In this document: one piece after another, positions 60,698 through 64,000 of the stretch
Position numbering within the stretch: position 1 is the first letter of the stretch
Layout of the letters: each line of letters starts with the position of its first letter
Assembly: GCA_964030475.1 (NCBI GenBank)
Contig: CAXIPT010000008.1
Coordinates: forward strand, 4,801,121 to 4,865,120
DNA from: Tethya wilhelma
Taxonomy: Eukaryota; Porifera; Demospongiae; Tethyida; Tethyidae
Length of the DNA: 64,000 nt
Reading direction: 5' to 3'
The notes under the pieces: model-generated
The model's input: the letters and a program-made list of their open reading frames with translations, nothing else
The model's database searches: none
What the model was told of the DNA's origin: nothing
Made by a program: the position numbers and the translations under genes

Positions 60698-63373
60698 TTA
60701 AGGTAGAGCACCAAGTGTCTTGAGAGCATTGTAAGCTGCACTATGTTCAGCTGCTGATTTACTAGGACACTCTTTCTCTCCCTCTTCCATACCAATCACT
60801 GGACAGTAGACAGTAGCAGTGAAACGACCTGTCTTTGGATTCTCTTTGTGTTTGTAATTAATGTTTGGGTTCTTTTTCAACTTCTTTTCTAAGTGTTCCT
60901 TCAGTCTTTGCTTCCATATTTTAGCTGTTGGAGACTCCTTTTTCCTTGATTGTGGACTGGCAGAAGAAGGAGGCTCTTTCACCATAGAGCCCGGTCCAGT
61001 GTGTTTGCCTGTGTTACTATCCCTGAGGGTAGACTCTGAACCTAAAAGTTTAGTGAGCACATCAGGGTAAATTTGTGATCAATAATATTATGTGTTATAC
61101 ATTCGCACATACCTCTTCCTTTTTGACCTTTTGTAAGTGCATCAATTTGTTCAAAAGCATCTCTTGCAGCATCTTCCTTAGCTGCACCTTTGCTAGACAG
61201 GTATCGACTCGTCCCAAGTATTTTTCTCTGTGTGGCCACATGCTTCAGAGAAAGATAACTCTGATACAATATTCTGTTGCTCTCATGTTTTTCTATAAAA
61301 TCATGGTCATGATAGTCAGTGATAATACCAGTCTGTTGGAAGTGGTTCAGGAGACCTCTGTAGTACCCTTGTTCATTGCCACCTTGCAAGCTTGCCTGAC
61401 TTGGAACTGCACAAAGAATTTTTGGGGGGTAGAAACTCTTAAAAGTCATACAAAACCAGATAGAAGTACTATACAGACAGAGATAATAACATCACATACT
61501 ACGATGCTTAGTAATAGTTGGTTCGCTGTGTTGCTTTTGGTAGCCCATAGCCTGTGACTGTCTCATAGCAAACTGTGTTGGACCAGTACCTAATGCATTG
61601 TGGATCTTATAATTTTTTGACATAGAGTATTGCAAATTGCCCATACCTTGTGGATCACTAGGGTAGCGTTGGTAATCTTGGCCAATAGGCTGTGGAACAT
61701 TGGGTGATAAACTTGGAGCATAAGAGGTGGCTCCACCGTGACCCTGCTGTTGTAAGTCATGATGGGAGGCAGGGGTAGCAGCAGCTGCAATATATACAAC
61801 AAGAACAATGACTTCATTCATCAAAATTAGAGAACATCCATTATTCCCTCGATAAAGTGATTCATTGTTGACACTACTCACCATGAAGAAATGTGGAATT
61901 CCCAGAACAAACATTTGCTGAGTCTGATAACATCATGCGGGTCTCCCCATTTTGCATCGTCATACCACTGTGTTGAGAGTACTGGCCATGGGGATGCTGA
62001 TATGTGCCATGATACTGTGCAGGTGGTACCAAGGAAAGGCCTACAGTTTCATTGACTGGCCTAGGTGTAGCAGCAAAATCTAGAGTGCCAAGACAAAACA
62101 TTAAAATTGCTTCTGTTTCAAGTATATATATGTATTAGCTAATCACTATTACTTTCAATAAATGCCTGTTCACTAGTGTTTACTCCTTCGAGTTCCACTT
62201 GCTGAGGTAGCATGTTTGGCCACACAGAGCTGAGTGAAAAGGATCAGTAACAAAAATTAATTTACCACATGTCATTGGGCACACCTAATTAGCTGGGAAA
62301 GGCCCACTGACCAGATAACTTAATGTATAAACAAGACTATCTGACAACCAAAATATTCTTACCCCTGATGGTTGTTAGCCATACCAAAGTCTTGCACAGG
62401 CAACATTTGAGAGGGAGGTAGACCTGTGGGTTGTTGTTTCAGCTGTACATGTAACAGACATGCTGGATCAGTAAAGTAACACCCCTTTTCTGGATGATTC
62501 TCTGCAGTGCAACAAATTAATCATTTATTTTCAGTGCCAAGTGCTAACTGTCATGGTACTTGGCTTGTACTTACCAATGTATACTGCTTCCTTTAGGAGT
62601 TTCACAGGATCTCCAATTAATGTCGACTCAAGAACAGGTTGCTGCAAACTCTTGAATCCTGCCCTTTGCATTTTATCAATCAACTTTTTGTTCACTTTCC
62701 CAAGAACATCGTGCACTGACATATCAAAATTTTCAAGAAGACAGATTTGCCAGGCCAGCTCTTGTGTCCAAAACCCTCCATTAAGATTTTCAAATGATTT
62801 CTTTGTAGGTAAAGTTGAGCATGCCAGGAGATAGTTTCCAGCGCTAGTCGTACGTTCCCCATCGTCTCCTCCACCTCTTGCACGGAATTGCTGAATTCTA
62901 ACTCCTTCGTCTGTTCCACTTCCACGACAGGTGTCTAGGAAAAAGAACTTCGAAACTTTTGCTAAATGAGGGGACTTTTGGGGGAGAAATGGAGGATACA
63001 CTTCTTCATGAAGATTCACTGCTCCATCATGTGTGTAAATGGAAGTGCCATCCCCATGTCCAGAGAAGTAGAACACCAGCCTACCATATGCAGTTTGATC
63101 AGGTACATTTGGGTATTGTATGCTAACAGCTGCCTGTATGACTTTAATGAGCTCATCTTTTGATGGATTCAGTACCGGAACTGCAGTAAATTTTAGCCTC
63201 TCAAATGTATACTTCATTGTATCAAGATCCTTTCTAGCTCCTGGTAGGTGCTTGTGATCAGCCTTCATACCATGCTCACAGGCAACAATGATTGCTAGCC
63301 CATTAGCAACTGGCTTCCTACTCACAGCATCTTGGAGTTCACGAAACATAGTCCATTCTGAAGGCTCTCCCAT
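60698..63373 (-). CDS. caspase-fold protease with two dsRBDs and Gln-rich spacer
   Basis: Exons 62575-63373, 62363-62501, 62153-62229, 61882-62079, 61647-61784, 61500-61589, 61113-61406 and 60698-61041 give about 692 residues. The protease is the most divergent here: GLAIIVACEHG, FYFSGHGD and FLDTCRG (Thr before the catalytic Cys), with KKSFENLNGGFW. Four spacer exons are His/Gln/Pro-rich. The first dsRBD includes SKGAAKEDAARDAF, and the second includes SKSAAEHSAAYNALKTL. The 57-bp intron 61590-61646 is in frame and stop-free, so its retention would add 19 residues. One intron is phase 2, the rest phase 1. Confidence 0.85.
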
Positions 63374-63562
63374 CTTGACTCGGACTGGAGGCAGTATTGG
63401 GAAATTCCCATTTTAATATAGTCCAGTACACTGTTTATGCAGTGACGTAATGTATAAATAAACCCCTGTCAGTGCAATCCATCGCTAAAGAAAGTTCATA
63501 ATAATTATTGTTGCAAACACAAAATTGATGAAAAACCCAATAATTAAGCTTGGCACATGCAG

Positions 63563-64000
63563 TCAGTGACACACATGAAGTTGTTTATGCTGTAGTCTTA
63601 ATGACATCTTGAGTCCTTCTGACTCTTGAGATAGACCGAGATCTTCAAGAACACCAACAATTCCTTCCCATGTTAAAGGATAGTATTTGGATCCATTTTC
63701 TGTAGGACTGGAGATTTCTGTCTGTACTCCAACTGACTTTGTTGGACTGGAGATTTCTGTCTGTACTCCAACTGACTTTGTTGGACTGGAGATTTCAGTC
63801 TGTACTCCAACTGACTTTGTTGGACTGCACGACTCACCTAAAAATAAATATTACTCACCTTTCATTTTTCACACAAATTTATCTGATGAAATATGTACCT
63901 ATATTTCTAGCCTCCTTTAGAAATTTAATAGGGCCTTCAGTATTCAATGTTGACTCCCAAACAGGCTGCTGTAGGCTTGGGAAATCTGACATTTTCTTAA
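63563..64000 (-). CDS. 3' end of a further caspase-fold gene, cut by the window edge
   Basis: Exon 63899-64000 (continuing beyond the window) ends the protease domain: LQQPVWESTLNTEGPIKFLK matches LQQPVLESTLIGDPVKLLK of the gene at 62575. It joins in phase 1 to 63563-63837, which encodes three tandem copies of SPTKSVGVQTEIS and a 45-residue tail (YYPLTWEGIVGVLEDLGL) ending at a stop. No dsRBD is present in the part seen. The tail is unrecognised. Confidence 0.75.
63705..63821. repeat. 39-bp coding tandem repeat, three copies
   Basis: Three near-identical 39-bp units encoding the 13-residue motif SPTKSVGVQTEIS on the minus strand. The repeat length keeps frame. Confidence 0.9.

Overview
The window is intron-rich animal nuclear DNA. 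The gene content points to a sponge (most likely a demosponge), but this is an inference. Orthologs of conserved animal genes (PDZD8, cyclin A, STARD10-like, CLHC1, FPGT) sit beside GABA-B-like class C receptors, many small death-domain genes, and caspase-fold proteases fused to double-stranded-RNA-binding domains (dsRBDs). Genes are tightly packed on both strands, with many introns of 50-150 bp. Exon ends were placed by eye from GT/AG (one GC/AG) signals, and every multi-exon model keeps frame from start to stop unless noted.

Layout. 0.5-4.7 kb (+): a death-domain protein that appears to continue into a thioredoxin-like plus PITH protein. 5.0-13.4 kb (-): PDZD8. 13.7-16.3 kb (+): cyclin A. 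16.7-21.5 kb (+): STARD10-like lipid-transfer protein. 21.8-26.7 kb (-): CLHC1. 27.5-32.8 kb (+): two class C receptors, the second truncated. 33.1-44.9 kb: a death-fold block with two tandem death-domain proteins, a caspase / death / Roc-COR / death gene, a CARD-like plus death protein, and two triple-death-domain proteins. 45.0-49.2 kb (+): FPGT. 49.7-64.0 kb: five further caspase-fold loci on the minus strand, four of them (one a truncated duplicate) reading leftward of 60.5 kb and two more to the right edge; those with complete 3' ends carry one to three dsRBDs. A possible HEPN protein and two small membrane proteins lie among them.

How they may work together. The right half resembles an innate-immunity locus: dsRNA-binding modules joined to a cysteine protease fold, next to death-fold adaptors and a GTPase of the Roco family. 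The protease domains have a Cys-His dyad, but the residues expected in the S1 pocket are acidic (Asp of D-x-C-R-G and a Glu where caspases have Arg). That resembles paracaspases/MALT1 rather than Asp-specific caspases. Nearly all introns in this block are phase 1, so death, linker, dsRBD and protease exons are interchangeable in frame.

Assembly cautions. Single N bases at 8197, 17440 and 20930 each join two near-identical tandem copies of part of a gene, and each lies in or near a microsatellite or exon break. The simplest reading is two haplotypes laid end to end. Two other tandem copies, in FPGT and in the caspase/HEPN region, have no N and could be real or artefactual. The STARD10-like gene seems to lack one central exon at a CA microsatellite.
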